This document shows, piece by piece, positions 8,457 through 17,680 of a DNA stretch of 64,000 bases. Both the position numbers and the translations under genes were made by a program. This DNA is from Citrobacter arsenatis (GTDB lineage: Bacteria; Pseudomonadota; Gammaproteobacteria; Enterobacterales; Enterobacteriaceae). The stretch spans positions 496,001 through 560,000 of the forward strand of contig NZ_CP037864.1 in the NCBI RefSeq assembly GCF_004353845.1, written 5' to 3'. The notes under the pieces are model-generated. The model ran no database searches. It was not told the DNA's origin and saw only the letters and a program-made list of their open reading frames with translations. Within the stretch, counting starts at the first letter, position 1; the number at the start of each line of letters is the position of its first letter.

Positions 8457-9596
8457 TTAAGCGTCGCGCGGCAGACCCTTTTCAATGACCCTGACCAAAC
8501 GTTGTTTCTTTGGTAACTGCACCTCAACGACGCAGGCATTTCGCTTCTTGATTTGCTGAGCAACCGCCCAGTCTATGTGTTCGTCAAGAAGTGGGTACTC
8601 ACCTCTGCGACTTTCCAGCGCGTGAATAACGGCTTCATCCCACGGGGCATTACCCAACGCAACGGCGATATTGCGTAGCCAACGCAGGTGGCCAATACGA
8701 CGAATGGCAGACCCTTCCGTGACTTTTAAAAACCACGCTTCGCTCCAGCTAAACAGCTCTATTAACTCCGGAGCATGAAGCTGCTTGCGCGGGTTGAAGT
8801 CATCCTCTGTCGTCAACTGTGAATAGCGGTTCCACGGGCAAATAAGCTGGCAATCATCGCAGCCGTAAATTCGATTCCCCAACAGGGGGCGAAATTCTTC
8901 CGGGATCGCGCCTTCCAGTTCAATCGTGAGATAAGAGATACAGCGGCGCGCATCCACCGTGTAAGGCTCAACGATGGCTCCAGTGGGACAGATGGTCATA
9001 CAGGCGACGCATTTCCCACATCCTTCTTCTACTGGTTGGTCGACCGGCAAGGGCAAGTCGATCAGCAATTCCCCGAGGAAGAAAAATGATCCGGCTTCTC
9101 GATTGAGGATAAGTGAGTGCTTACCTGTCCAGCCAAGCCCGGCTTTTTCCGCTAACGGACGCTCAAGAATGGGCGCAGAATCGACAAAAGGTCTAAAATT
9201 CAGCGAAACGCAGTGCTGTTGAATCATCTCCCCCAGCTTTTTTAAGCGGTTACGCAGCAGCTTGTGATAGTCGCGGCCAAGCGCGTAACGGCTGACGTAA
9301 CCGAGCGAAGGGTTTTTCAACGTGCTGGCAAAGGCCGCTTTGGCTGGAAGATAGTTCATACGTACGCTGATGACTCGTAGCGTACCGGGCAATAATTCGT
9401 GAGGTCGGGCGCGCATCATGCCGTGACGGGCCATCCAGTCCATCTCGCCGTGATAGTGTTTATCCAGCCAGGCCTGCAGTTTGGGCTCCGCTTCGCTGAG
9501 GTCGGTATCGGCAATACCGACCTGCTGAAAGCCTAGCTCCAGCCCCCACTGCTTAATATTTTGCGCTAACTGATTGAGATCGAGGGGCTCTGACAT
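8457..9596 (-). CDS. queG: Epoxyqueuosine reductase QueG
   Basis: Cobalamin-dependent iron-sulfur enzyme for the last step of queuosine synthesis, reducing epoxyqueuosine in tRNA. Two 4Fe-4S clusters are supported by C193, C196, C199, C203 and C246, C249, C253, with C219 as an additional ligand. Length is 379 residues from the chosen ATG at 9596, the family length. An in-frame ATG 22 codons upstream would start inside nnr and has no homologous sequence. The start overlaps the divergent nnr start (shared bases in CATG, 9594-9597). Confidence 0.96.
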   Translation of the reverse strand: MSEPLDLNQLAQNIKQWGLELGFQQVGIADTDLSEAEPKLQAWLDKHYHGEMDWMARHGMMRARPHELLPGTLRVISVRMNYLPAKAAFASTLKNPSLGYVSRYALGRDYHKLLRNRLKKLGEMIQQHCVSLNFRPFVDSAPILERPLAEKAGLGWTGKHSLILNREAGSFFFLGELLIDLPLPVDQPVEEGCGKCVACMTICPTGAIVEPYTVDARRCISYLTIELEGAIPEEFRPLLGNRIYGCDDCQLICPWNRYSQLTTEDDFNPRKQLHAPELIELFSWSEAWFLKVTEGSAIRRIGHLRWLRNIAVALGNAPWDEAVIHALESRRGEYPLLDEHIDWAVAQQIKKRNACVVEVQLPKKQRLVRVIEKGLPRDA

Positions 9597-11142
9597 GACG
9601 GACCATACAATGAAGAAAAACCCCGCAAGTATACCACACTCCATCTGGCACGCCGATGACATCAGGCGGATGGAGCGAGAGGCGGCAGACAGTTTAGGGC
9701 TGACGTTGTATGAACTGATGCAGCGGGCAGGAGAGGCGGCGTTTCAGGTAGCCCGCGAGGCATATCCGCACGCCCAGCACTGGCTGGTGCTATGTGGTCA
9801 TGGCAACAACGGTGGTGATGGATACGTGGTGGCAAGGCTTGCTAAAGCGCAGGGGCTTGATGTTACGTTGCTGGCACAGGAGAGCGATAAACCGCTCCCC
9901 GAGGAAGCGCAGCAGGCGCACGACGCCTGGCTTAACGCCGGTGGCGTCATTCACGCTGCGGATATCAACTGGCCAGATAACGTGGGTGTCATTATTGATG
10001 CGCTGTCAGGCACCGGCTTAAAACATGCACCCCGCGAGCCCCTTTCGGCAATGATCGAGCGTGCCAATAGCCATCCTGCTCCTGTCGTGGCGGTAGACAT
10101 TCCATCCGGCCTGCTGGCGCAAACAGGGGCGACGCCGGGGGCGGTCATCAATGCTGCGCACACCGTTACCTTTATTGCGCTCAAGCCGGGCTTGCTAACC
10201 GGTAAAGCGCGCGATGTCACCGGACGCCTGCATATTAACTCACTCGGGCTGGACGACTGGCTGGCGGGGCAGAACGCGCCGCTACAGCGTTTTGATGCTC
10301 AACAGCTTGCGCACTGGCTAACACCGCGTCGACCCACCTCGCACAAAGGCTCCCACGGGCGGCTGGTAATTATCGGCGGTGACCACGGTACGGCAGGCGC
10401 AATACGCATGGCCGGTGAAGCGGCGCTGCGTGCAGGAGCCGGGTTGGTCAAAGTGCTGACCCGCAGTGAAAATATCGCGCCTATTCTGACTGCCAGGCCA
10501 GAACTGATGGTCGATGCGCTGACGCCGCAGACTCTGGAAGAGAGCCTGGCATGGGCGGATGTTGTGGTGATAGGACCTGGGCTTGGTCAACAGGAGTGGG
10601 GTAAAAAAGCGCTGCAAAAGGTCGAGAATTTTCGCAAACCGATGCTCTGGGATGCGGATGCGCTGAACCTGCTGGCAATCAATCCCGATAAACGTCACAA
10701 TCGCGTGATCACGCCGCATCCTGGCGAAGCCGCGCGACTGCTGGGCTGTTCCATTGCAGAAATTGAAGACGATCGCTTACTTTGTGCACAACGTCTGGTA
10801 AAACGGTACGGAGGCGTGGTAGTGCTGAAAGGCGCGGGTACGGTTGTTGCTGCTGAACAGGCTGAGTTGGGTATTATTGATACTGGCAATGCCGGGATGG
10901 CCAGCGGCGGAATGGGTGATGTGCTTTCCGGTATTATTGGCGCATTGCTCGGACAGAAGCTTACCCCGTATGATGCGGCATGTGCGGGATGTGTTGCGCA
11001 CGGTGCGGCGGCGGATGTGCTGGCGGCGCGTTTTGGGACGCGCGGCATGCTGGCGACAGATCTCTTTACCACGCTACAGCGTATTGTTAACCCTGATGTG
11101 ATTGACGTTTATCATGATGAATCGAGTAATTCCACTACCTGA
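9595..11142 (+). CDS. nnr: Nnr, bifunctional NAD(P)HX epimerase/dehydratase
   Basis: Repairs hydrated NADH and NADPH. The N-terminal YjeF_N domain (about 1-220, with GHGNNGGDGYVVAR) epimerises NAD(P)HX; the C-terminal ribokinase-like domain (about 225-505, with GNAGMASGGMGDVLSG) dehydrates it using ADP. Length is 515 residues from ATG 9595, the E. coli length. A second in-frame ATG lies five codons on. Its 3' end overlaps tsaE by 29 nt, so the genes are likely translated together. First gene of the nnr-to-hflC run. Confidence 0.96.
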   Translation: MTDHTMKKNPASIPHSIWHADDIRRMEREAADSLGLTLYELMQRAGEAAFQVAREAYPHAQHWLVLCGHGNNGGDGYVVARLAKAQGLDVTLLAQESDKPLPEEAQQAHDAWLNAGGVIHAADINWPDNVGVIIDALSGTGLKHAPREPLSAMIERANSHPAPVVAVDIPSGLLAQTGATPGAVINAAHTVTFIALKPGLLTGKARDVTGRLHINSLGLDDWLAGQNAPLQRFDAQQLAHWLTPRRPTSHKGSHGRLVIIGGDHGTAGAIRMAGEAALRAGAGLVKVLTRSENIAPILTARPELMVDALTPQTLEESLAWADVVVIGPGLGQQEWGKKALQKVENFRKPMLWDADALNLLAINPDKRHNRVITPHPGEAARLLGCSIAEIEDDRLLCAQRLVKRYGGVVVLKGAGTVVAAEQAELGIIDTGNAGMASGGMGDVLSGIIGALLGQKLTPYDAACAGCVAHGAAADVLAARFGTRGMLATDLFTTLQRIVNPDVIDVYHDESSNSTT

Positions 11143-11575
11143 TGAGCAGGCGACTTTAGACCTGGGACTGCGGGTAGCCAAAGCCTGTGATGGCGCGACG
11201 GTAATTTATTTGTACGGCGACCTGGGGGCGGGTAAAACCACTTTCAGCCGGGGATTCCTGCAGGCGTTAGGTCACAAAGGAAATGTAAAAAGCCCTACCT
11301 ACACGTTGGTTGAACCCTATTCGCTCGATAATTTGATGGTATATCACTTCGATTTGTACCGACTTGCGGACCCGGAGGAGCTGGAATTTATGGGGATCCG
11401 TGATTATTTTGCCAATGATGCCATCTGCCTGGTGGAATGGCCGCAACAAGGTAAAGGTGTACTGCCAGACCCGGACGTCGAAATACACATTGAATACCAG
11501 GCGCAAGGTCGAGAGGCGCGCGTAAGCGCAGTCTCCTCATCAGGTGATTTACTGCTGGCGCGTTTAGCCGATTAA
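11114..11575 (+). CDS. tsaE: TsaE, ATPase of the tRNA t6A synthesis complex
   Basis: Works with TsaB, TsaC and TsaD to make threonylcarbamoyladenosine at position 37 of ANN-decoding tRNAs. The Walker A motif is GDLGAGKTT with K41, followed by SPTYTLVEPY and the Walker B-like HFDLYRL. The start at 11114 (MMNRVIPLP) gives 153 residues, the E. coli length; it lies inside the end of nnr. Confidence 0.96.
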   Translation: MMNRVIPLPDEQATLDLGLRVAKACDGATVIYLYGDLGAGKTTFSRGFLQALGHKGNVKSPTYTLVEPYSLDNLMVYHFDLYRLADPEELEFMGIRDYFANDAICLVEWPQQGKGVLPDPDVEIHIEYQAQGREARVSAVSSSGDLLLARLAD

Positions 11576-11591
11576 CCTCAAGGGTGGCGGG

Positions 11592-12923
11592 ATGATTTTT
11601 CGCATCAGAAACTGGCTGATGGCAACCCTGGTCCTGCTGTGCGCGCAGGCAGGGGCCGCCAGCCTCTCCGATCTTCAGGTGTCCAACGGCGATCAACAGG
11701 CGCGGATTACGCTGAGCTTTATTGGCGATCCTGAATACGCCGTTTCGCAGGACGGGAAACGAACCGTCGCGCTGGATATTAAACAAACCGGTGTGATTCA
11801 GGGATTACCGCTGCTGTTTAGCGGTAATAATCTGGTGAAATCTATCCGTTCCGGCACGCCGAAAGATGCGCAGTCTCTGCGCCTGGTGGTGGATTTAACC
11901 GAGAATGGCAAAGCCGATGCCGTAAAACGCCAGAACGGCGGTAATTATACCGTCGTGTTTACCATCAAGGCTGATGCGCCACCGCCGCCTCCACCCCCTC
12001 CAGTGGTTGCGAAGCGTGTCGAAGCGCCGGTTATCGCTCCGCGTCCTGCCGAGCCTGCGCGTAATCCGTTTAAAGCGGAAAACGATCGTACTACGGTGGT
12101 AACTAACAGTAATACCTCCACACGACCTGCTGCACGCGCCAGCACCGGTAGCGGCGAAAAAGTGGTTATCGCCATTGATGCCGGACACGGCGGACAGGAT
12201 CCTGGCGCTATTGGTCCTGGCGGCACGCGTGAGAAAAACGTCACGATTGCCGTGGCGCGCAAGCTTCGCAGTTTGCTCAATGACGACCCGATGTTTAAAG
12301 GGGTACTCACCCGTGATGGCGATTACTTTATCTCGGTGATGGGGCGCTCAGACGTTGCGCGTAAACAAAACGCCAATTTTCTGGTCTCAATTCATGCGGA
12401 TGCTGCGCCAAACCGGGATGCCACAGGCGCTTCCGTTTGGGTGCTGTCAAACCGTCGTGCGAACAGTGAAATGGCCGGCTGGCTGGAGCAACACGAGAAG
12501 CAATCGGAGCTGTTGGGCGGTGCGGGCGATGTGCTGGCAAACAGCCAGTCCGACCCTTATCTCAGCCAGGCGGTGCTGGATCTGCAGTTCGGTCATTCGC
12601 AACGCGTCGGGTATGATGTGGCGACCAGCATGATTGGCCAGTTAGAACGTATTGGCTCGATGCATAAGCGTCGCCCGGAACACGCCAGCCTTGGGGTATT
12701 ACGTTCGCCTGATATCCCGTCAGTGCTGGTTGAAACCGGCTTTATCAGTAACAACAGCGAAGAGCGTCTGTTGGCGAGTGATGATTACCAGCAGCAACTG
12801 GCCGAGGCGATTTACAAAGGATTGCGTAACTATTTCCAGGCGCACCCGATGCAAACCGGGCCGCAGGGCGCACCGGCGCAAACCGCCAGTGCTGTAGCGC
12901 CTGGTAACACGTTGACAAACTAA
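11592..12923 (+). CDS. amiB: N-acetylmuramoyl-L-alanine amidase AmiB
   Basis: Periplasmic zinc amidase that splits septal peptidoglycan during daughter-cell separation, activated by EnvC. A signal peptide (cleavage near residue 23, after GAA), an AMIN targeting domain (about 25-125), a proline-rich linker with eight consecutive prolines (from 130), and an Amidase_3 domain (about 190-415) are present. Zinc ligands include H199 (DAGHGG) and E214, with further conserved SIHADA and VETGFISN motifs. It has 443 residues and lies 16 nt after tsaE and 9 nt before mutL. Confidence 0.96.
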   Translation: MIFRIRNWLMATLVLLCAQAGAASLSDLQVSNGDQQARITLSFIGDPEYAVSQDGKRTVALDIKQTGVIQGLPLLFSGNNLVKSIRSGTPKDAQSLRLVVDLTENGKADAVKRQNGGNYTVVFTIKADAPPPPPPPPVVAKRVEAPVIAPRPAEPARNPFKAENDRTTVVTNSNTSTRPAARASTGSGEKVVIAIDAGHGGQDPGAIGPGGTREKNVTIAVARKLRSLLNDDPMFKGVLTRDGDYFISVMGRSDVARKQNANFLVSIHADAAPNRDATGASVWVLSNRRANSEMAGWLEQHEKQSELLGGAGDVLANSQSDPYLSQAVLDLQFGHSQRVGYDVATSMIGQLERIGSMHKRRPEHASLGVLRSPDIPSVLVETGFISNNSEERLLASDDYQQQLAEAIYKGLRNYFQAHPMQTGPQGAPAQTASAVAPGNTLTN

Positions 12924-12932
12924 GGATTAGCC

Positions 12933-14801
12933 ATGCCGATTCAGGTTCTACCGCCACAGCTGGCGAACCAGATTGCCGCAGGTGAGGTGGTAGAACGGCC
13001 TGCGTCAGTGGTGAAAGAGCTGGTGGAAAATAGTATCGATGCCGGTGCGACGCGCATTGATATTGATATTGAGCGCGGCGGCGCGAAGCTTATCCGTATT
13101 CGTGACAACGGCTGCGGGATTAAAAAAGACGAGCTGGCGCTGGCTCTGGCGCGTCATGCCACCAGTAAAATAGCGTCGCTTGACGATCTCGAGGCCATCG
13201 TAAGCCTCGGCTTTCGCGGCGAAGCGCTGGCCAGTATCAGCTCCGTTTCTCGTTTAACTCTGACGTCGCGTACGCAAGAACAGCCCGAAGCCTGGCAAGC
13301 CTATGCCGAAGGGCGCGACATGGATGTGACGGTCAAACCTGCCGCGCATCCGGTGGGAACCACGCTGGAGGTGTTAGATCTGTTCTACAACACCCCGGCG
13401 CGGCGCAAATTTATGCGCACCGAGAAAACCGAATTTAATCATATCGACGAGATTATCCGCCGCATCGCGCTGGCGCGTTTTGATGTGACGATTAATTTGT
13501 CACACAACGGCAAAGTGGTGCGCCAGTATCGTGCCGTGGCTGCGGATGGACAGAAAGAACGCCGACTGGGCGCGATTTGCGGTACGCCGTTTCTGGAACA
13601 TGCGCTGGCGATTGAATGGCAGCATGGCGATTTAACGCTGCGCGGTTGGGTGGCCGATCCTAACCACACGACGGCGGCGCTGGCGGAAATCCAGTACTGC
13701 TATGTAAATGGTCGGATGATGCGCGACCGACTGATCAACCATGCTATCCGCCAGGCTTGTGAAGATAAGCTGGGCGCCGATCAGCAGCCCGCTTTTGTGC
13801 TGTATCTGGAAATCGACCCGCATCAGGTGGATGTTAACGTACATCCTGCCAAACATGAGGTCCGTTTTCATCAGTCCCGCCTTGTGCACGATTTTATTTA
13901 CCAGGGGGTGTTGAGCGTCCTGCAGCAGCAGCTTGAAACGTCGCTACCGTTGGCTGACGACGAACCCGCCCCAAGGCACATCCCGGAAAATCGCGTTGCT
14001 GCCGGACGTAACCATTTTGCCGAACCGGCTCCCGCGCGTGAACCTGCGACACCGCGGTACTCAGCATCTGCTGGCGCTGGAAGCGGCAGTAGTGGTGGTG
14101 GCCGTCAGGCAGGGGCCAGTTGGCCTCATGCCCAACCCGGATATCAAAAGCAGCAGGGTGAAATTTATCAGCAACTGCTGCAGACGCCGGTTCCGCCGCG
14201 TAAAACGGCGGTCTCTGAAACGCCATCGGCACCTCTGAGTGGTAATGCTCAGGGCTTTGGACGCGTGCTAACGATTGTCGGTGCGGACTGCGCGTTGCTT
14301 GAGTGCGATGGTCATATCCGGTTGCTGGCATTACCGGTGGCGGAACGTTGGCTGCGTCAGGCACAATTAACGCCGGGCGAGGGGGGCGTTTGCGCCCAGC
14401 CATTGCTGATCCCTTTACGTCTAAAAGTGACCGCCGATGAAAAAGCGGCGCTGCAAAAAGGGCAGGGCCAACTCGCTGAACTGGGCATTGAATTTCAACT
14501 GGATGCGCAGCATGTGACCATCCGGGCGGTGCCTTTACCCTTACGCCAACAAAATTTACAAATCTTGATTCCTGAACTGATAGGCTACCTGGCGCAGCAG
14601 TCCGTATTCGAACCGGGCAATATTGCACAGTGGATTGCACGTAACCTGATTAGCGAGCATCCGCAGTGGAGCATGGCTCAGGCGATTACGCTGTTAGCGG
14701 ATGTTGAGCGGCTCTGCCCACAACTCGTGAAGGCGCCGCCGGGTGGTCTGTTACAACCTGTTGATTTACATTCGGTAATGAATGCCCTGAAACATGAGTG
14801 A
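12933..14801 (+). CDS. mutL: DNA mismatch repair protein MutL
   Basis: Couples MutS recognition of a mismatch to MutH nicking and UvrD unwinding. The GHKL ATPase core shows E29 and N33 (KELVENSIDAGA), D58 (RDNGCG) and GFRGEALASISS. The C-terminal dimer domain is conserved. Length is 622, slightly above E. coli (615); the excess lies in the serine/glycine-rich interdomain linker near residues 370-400 (SASAGAGSGSSGGG), normally the most variable part. It overlaps miaA by 8 nt. Confidence 0.97.
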   Translation: MPIQVLPPQLANQIAAGEVVERPASVVKELVENSIDAGATRIDIDIERGGAKLIRIRDNGCGIKKDELALALARHATSKIASLDDLEAIVSLGFRGEALASISSVSRLTLTSRTQEQPEAWQAYAEGRDMDVTVKPAAHPVGTTLEVLDLFYNTPARRKFMRTEKTEFNHIDEIIRRIALARFDVTINLSHNGKVVRQYRAVAADGQKERRLGAICGTPFLEHALAIEWQHGDLTLRGWVADPNHTTAALAEIQYCYVNGRMMRDRLINHAIRQACEDKLGADQQPAFVLYLEIDPHQVDVNVHPAKHEVRFHQSRLVHDFIYQGVLSVLQQQLETSLPLADDEPAPRHIPENRVAAGRNHFAEPAPAREPATPRYSASAGAGSGSSGGGRQAGASWPHAQPGYQKQQGEIYQQLLQTPVPPRKTAVSETPSAPLSGNAQGFGRVLTIVGADCALLECDGHIRLLALPVAERWLRQAQLTPGEGGVCAQPLLIPLRLKVTADEKAALQKGQGQLAELGIEFQLDAQHVTIRAVPLPLRQQNLQILIPELIGYLAQQSVFEPGNIAQWIARNLISEHPQWSMAQAITLLADVERLCPQLVKAPPGGLLQPVDLHSVMNALKHE

Positions 14802-15744
14802 TACCCGTAAGGCGAGCCTGCCAAAGGCGATTTTTTTGATGGGGCCGACGGCCTCCGGTAAAACGGCACTCGCAATTGAATTGCGTAAAGTTTTGCCCAT
14901 AGAGTTGATAAGCGTTGATTCCGCCCTTATTTACAAAGGGATGGATATCGGTACTGCCAAGCCTGATGCAGATGAATTACAGGCCGCACCGCACCGATTG
15001 CTGGATATCCGCGATCCGTCGCAAGCGTACTCTGCTGCTGATTTTCGCCGCGATGCGTTAGCCGAGATGGCCGATATCACCGCAGCAGGGCGCATTCCGC
15101 TGCTGGTGGGCGGTACAATGTTATATTTCAAAGCCTTGCTTGAAGGGCTGTCGCCGTTACCATCGGCGGACCCGGAAGTCAGGGCCAGAATTGAGCAGCA
15201 GGCAGCTGAGCTTGGATGGGACGTACTGCACCGACAGCTTCAGGAAATAGATCCGGTGGCTGCGGCGCGTATTCATCCAAATGATCCGCAAAGACTTTCC
15301 CGGGCACTGGAAGTTTTTTTCATTTCGGGTAAAACTTTAACGGAGCTGACGCAAACGTCAGGAGATGCTTTGCCGTATCAGGTGCATCAGTTTGCAATCG
15401 CCCCGGCGAGCCGTGAACTGCTCCATCAGCGAATTGAGCAGCGTTTTCATCAGATGTTAGCTTCAGGTTTTGAAGCAGAAGTCCGGGCGCTTTTTGCCCG
15501 TGGAGATTTGCATACGGATTTGCCTTCCATTCGTTGTGTAGGGTATCGCCAGATGTGGTCATACATTGAAGGCGAAATTTCATACGATGAAATGGTTTAT
15601 AGAGGTGTTTGCGCCACGAGGCAGTTGGCGAAGCGACAGGTAACCTGGTTGCGTGGTTGGGAAGGGGTGCACTGGCTTGACAGTGAAAAGCCTGACCAGG
15701 CGCGAAACGAAGTATTACAGGTTGTTGGTGCTATCGCGAACTGA
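14794..15744 (+). CDS. miaA: tRNA dimethylallyltransferase MiaA
   Basis: Adds the dimethylallyl group to A37 of tRNAs reading codons that begin with U. The P-loop GPTASGKT spans residues 17-24, followed by the DSALIYKGMDIGTAKP substrate-binding motif; 316 residues as in E. coli. The ATG lies within the end of mutL, suggesting translational coupling. Promoters for hfq are known inside this gene in E. coli; I did not assign them here. Confidence 0.97.
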   Translation: MSDTRKASLPKAIFLMGPTASGKTALAIELRKVLPIELISVDSALIYKGMDIGTAKPDADELQAAPHRLLDIRDPSQAYSAADFRRDALAEMADITAAGRIPLLVGGTMLYFKALLEGLSPLPSADPEVRARIEQQAAELGWDVLHRQLQEIDPVAAARIHPNDPQRLSRALEVFFISGKTLTELTQTSGDALPYQVHQFAIAPASRELLHQRIEQRFHQMLASGFEAEVRALFARGDLHTDLPSIRCVGYRQMWSYIEGEISYDEMVYRGVCATRQLAKRQVTWLRGWEGVHWLDSEKPDQARNEVLQVVGAIAN

Positions 15745-15828
15745 ATGTGTACAATTGAAACGTATCGTGCGCAATTTTTCAGAATCGAAAGGTTCAAAGT
15801 ACAAATAAGCATATAAGGAAAAGAGAGA

Positions 15829-16137
15829 ATGGCTAAGGGGCAATCTTTACAAGATCCGTTCCTGAACGCACTGCGTCGGGAACGTGTTCCAGTTTCTATT
15901 TATTTGGTGAATGGTATTAAGCTGCAAGGTCAAATCGAGTCTTTTGATCAGTTCGTGATCCTGTTGAAAAACACGGTCAGCCAGATGGTTTATAAGCACG
16001 CGATTTCTACTGTTGTCCCGTCTCGCCCGGTTTCTCATCATAGCAATAATGCCACCGGCGGCACTGGCAGCAACTACCATCACGGTAGCAACGCGCAAGG
16101 TTCATCTGCGCAACAGGACAGCGAAGAAACCGAATAA
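15829..16137 (+). CDS. hfq: RNA chaperone Hfq
   Basis: Hexameric Sm-like protein that pairs small RNAs with mRNAs. The Sm core occupies residues 7-66 with the distal/proximal face residues intact, including Q8, F42 and the Y55-K56-H57 signature. The flexible C-terminal tail is rich in Asn, Gly, Ser and His and ends in acidic residues (SEETE). It has 102 residues, preceded by AAGGAAAAGAGAG as ribosome site. Confidence 0.98.
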   Translation: MAKGQSLQDPFLNALRRERVPVSIYLVNGIKLQGQIESFDQFVILLKNTVSQMVYKHAISTVVPSRPVSHHSNNATGGTGSNYHHGSNAQGSSAQQDSEETE

Positions 16138-16211
16138 GGTTGTTAGCTGTTTTACACACGGGGAGCCAGCGATCCTGCGTTCCCCGTTGATACATATTAA
16201 GGGGTTGACGC

Positions 16212-17492
16212 TTGTTTGACCGTTATGATGCCGGTGAGCAGGCGGTACTGGTACACATCTATTTTTCGCAAGACAAAGATATGGAAGACCTCCAGGAGTT
16301 TGAATCTCTGGTTTCTTCCGCCGGTGTCGAAGCAATGCAGGTGATTACCGGGAGCCGTAAAGCACCGCACCCGAAGTATTTTGTTGGTGAAGGTAAGGCA
16401 ATCGAAATTGCCGAAGCCGTAAAAGCGACTGGCGCTGCGGTGGTGATTTTTGATCATGCTCTAAGCCCCGCCCAGGAACGTAACCTGGAACAGTTGTGCC
16501 AGTGTCTTGTTATCGACAGGACTGGTCTTATTTTAGATATTTTTGCCCAGCGTGCGCGTACCCATGAGGGTAAGTTGCAGGTTGAGCTGGCGCAGTTGCG
16601 CCATATGGCTACGCGTCTGGTCCGTGGCTGGACCCACCTTGAAAGGCAAAAGGGCGGGATTGGTTTGCGCGGTCCGGGTGAAACCCAGCTCGAAACCGAC
16701 CGTCGTTTGCTGCGTAATCGCATTTTGCAAATACAGTCGCGCCTGGAAAAAGTTGAAAAGCAACGTGAGCAGGGGCGGCAGTCGCGCAAGAAAGCGGATG
16801 TCCCAACCGTATCACTGGTGGGATATACCAACGCCGGAAAATCCACCCTGTTCAACCAGATCACCGAAGCCCGGGTTTACGCAGCGGACCAGCTGTTTGC
16901 GACCCTGGATCCGACCCTGCGCCGAATAGACGTAGCGGACGTCGGTGAGACCGTGCTGGCGGATACCGTAGGGTTTATCCGCCATTTGCCGCACGACCTG
17001 GTAGCGGCATTTAAAGCCACGCTGCAGGAAACACGTCAGGCGACATTGCTGCTGCACGTTATTGATGCAGCAGATTTTCGTGTGCAGGAAAACATTGAGG
17101 CCGTTGATACGGTGCTTGAAGAGATCGATGCGCATGAGATCCCGACCCTGCTGGTGATGAATAAAATCGATATGCTGGATGATTTTGAACCGCGTATCGA
17201 CAGAGATGAAGAGAATAAACCCATTCGCGTTTGGGTTTCAGCGCAAACGGGGATTGGCATACCACAGCTTTTTCAGGCTTTGACAGAGCGGCTTTCCGGT
17301 GAGGTTGCGCAACACACGTTGCGTTTGCCGCCGCAGGAAGGGCGTCTGAGAAGCCGGTTTTACCAACTTCAGGCAATAGAAAAAGAGTGGATGGAGGAAG
17401 ACGGTAGCGTAGGTCTGCAAGTACGTATGCCGATCGTAGACTGGCGTCGCCTCTGTAAACAAGAACCGGCACTGGAAGACTATGTTGTCTGA
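16212..17492 (+). CDS. hflX: GTPase HflX, ribosome-rescue/splitting factor
   Basis: Binds and splits stalled or heat-damaged 70S ribosomes. An N-terminal HflX-specific domain (about 1-190, with the coiled stretch KVEKQREQGRQSR) precedes the G domain: G1 GYTNAGKST at 204-212, DTVGF, and NKID. Length is 426 residues with a TTG start at 16212 and AAGGGG seven bases before it; E. coli HflX has the same length. Located between hfq and hflK. Confidence 0.96.
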   Translation: MFDRYDAGEQAVLVHIYFSQDKDMEDLQEFESLVSSAGVEAMQVITGSRKAPHPKYFVGEGKAIEIAEAVKATGAAVVIFDHALSPAQERNLEQLCQCLVIDRTGLILDIFAQRARTHEGKLQVELAQLRHMATRLVRGWTHLERQKGGIGLRGPGETQLETDRRLLRNRILQIQSRLEKVEKQREQGRQSRKKADVPTVSLVGYTNAGKSTLFNQITEARVYAADQLFATLDPTLRRIDVADVGETVLADTVGFIRHLPHDLVAAFKATLQETRQATLLLHVIDAADFRVQENIEAVDTVLEEIDAHEIPTLLVMNKIDMLDDFEPRIDRDEENKPIRVWVSAQTGIGIPQLFQALTERLSGEVAQHTLRLPPQEGRLRSRFYQLQAIEKEWMEEDGSVGLQVRMPIVDWRRLCKQEPALEDYVV

Positions 17493-17525
17493 CCTGACGG
17501 ATATGGCCTGAAGATTTTTTCGCCT

Positions 17526-17651
17526 CTATTCCTTGTGGTTTTGTGCGGCAGTAAGGCGGCAGGTTCTGAAATCTCCCGGAGCATAGTCAACTATGTGATG
17601 GGGGATGAAGGACATAGCCAACGCAACTGCAGCGTAAAAGGCGCAGGTATA
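17526..17651 (+). repeat. ERIC-like repeat between hflX and hflK
   Basis: The hflX-hflK gap contains AAGGCGGCA, GGAGC, a perfect stem CATAG...CTATG with loop TCAA, GTGATGGGGGATGA, then TAGCCAACGCA and a terminal GGTATA, in the order and spacing of an ERIC unit. It resembles the tRNA spacer elements but is diverged from them, especially in the central stem. It should be transcribed within the hfq-hflX-hflK-hflC message. Confidence 0.7.
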
Positions 17652-17680
17652 GCATCGCATAACAAATATGGAGCACAAAC

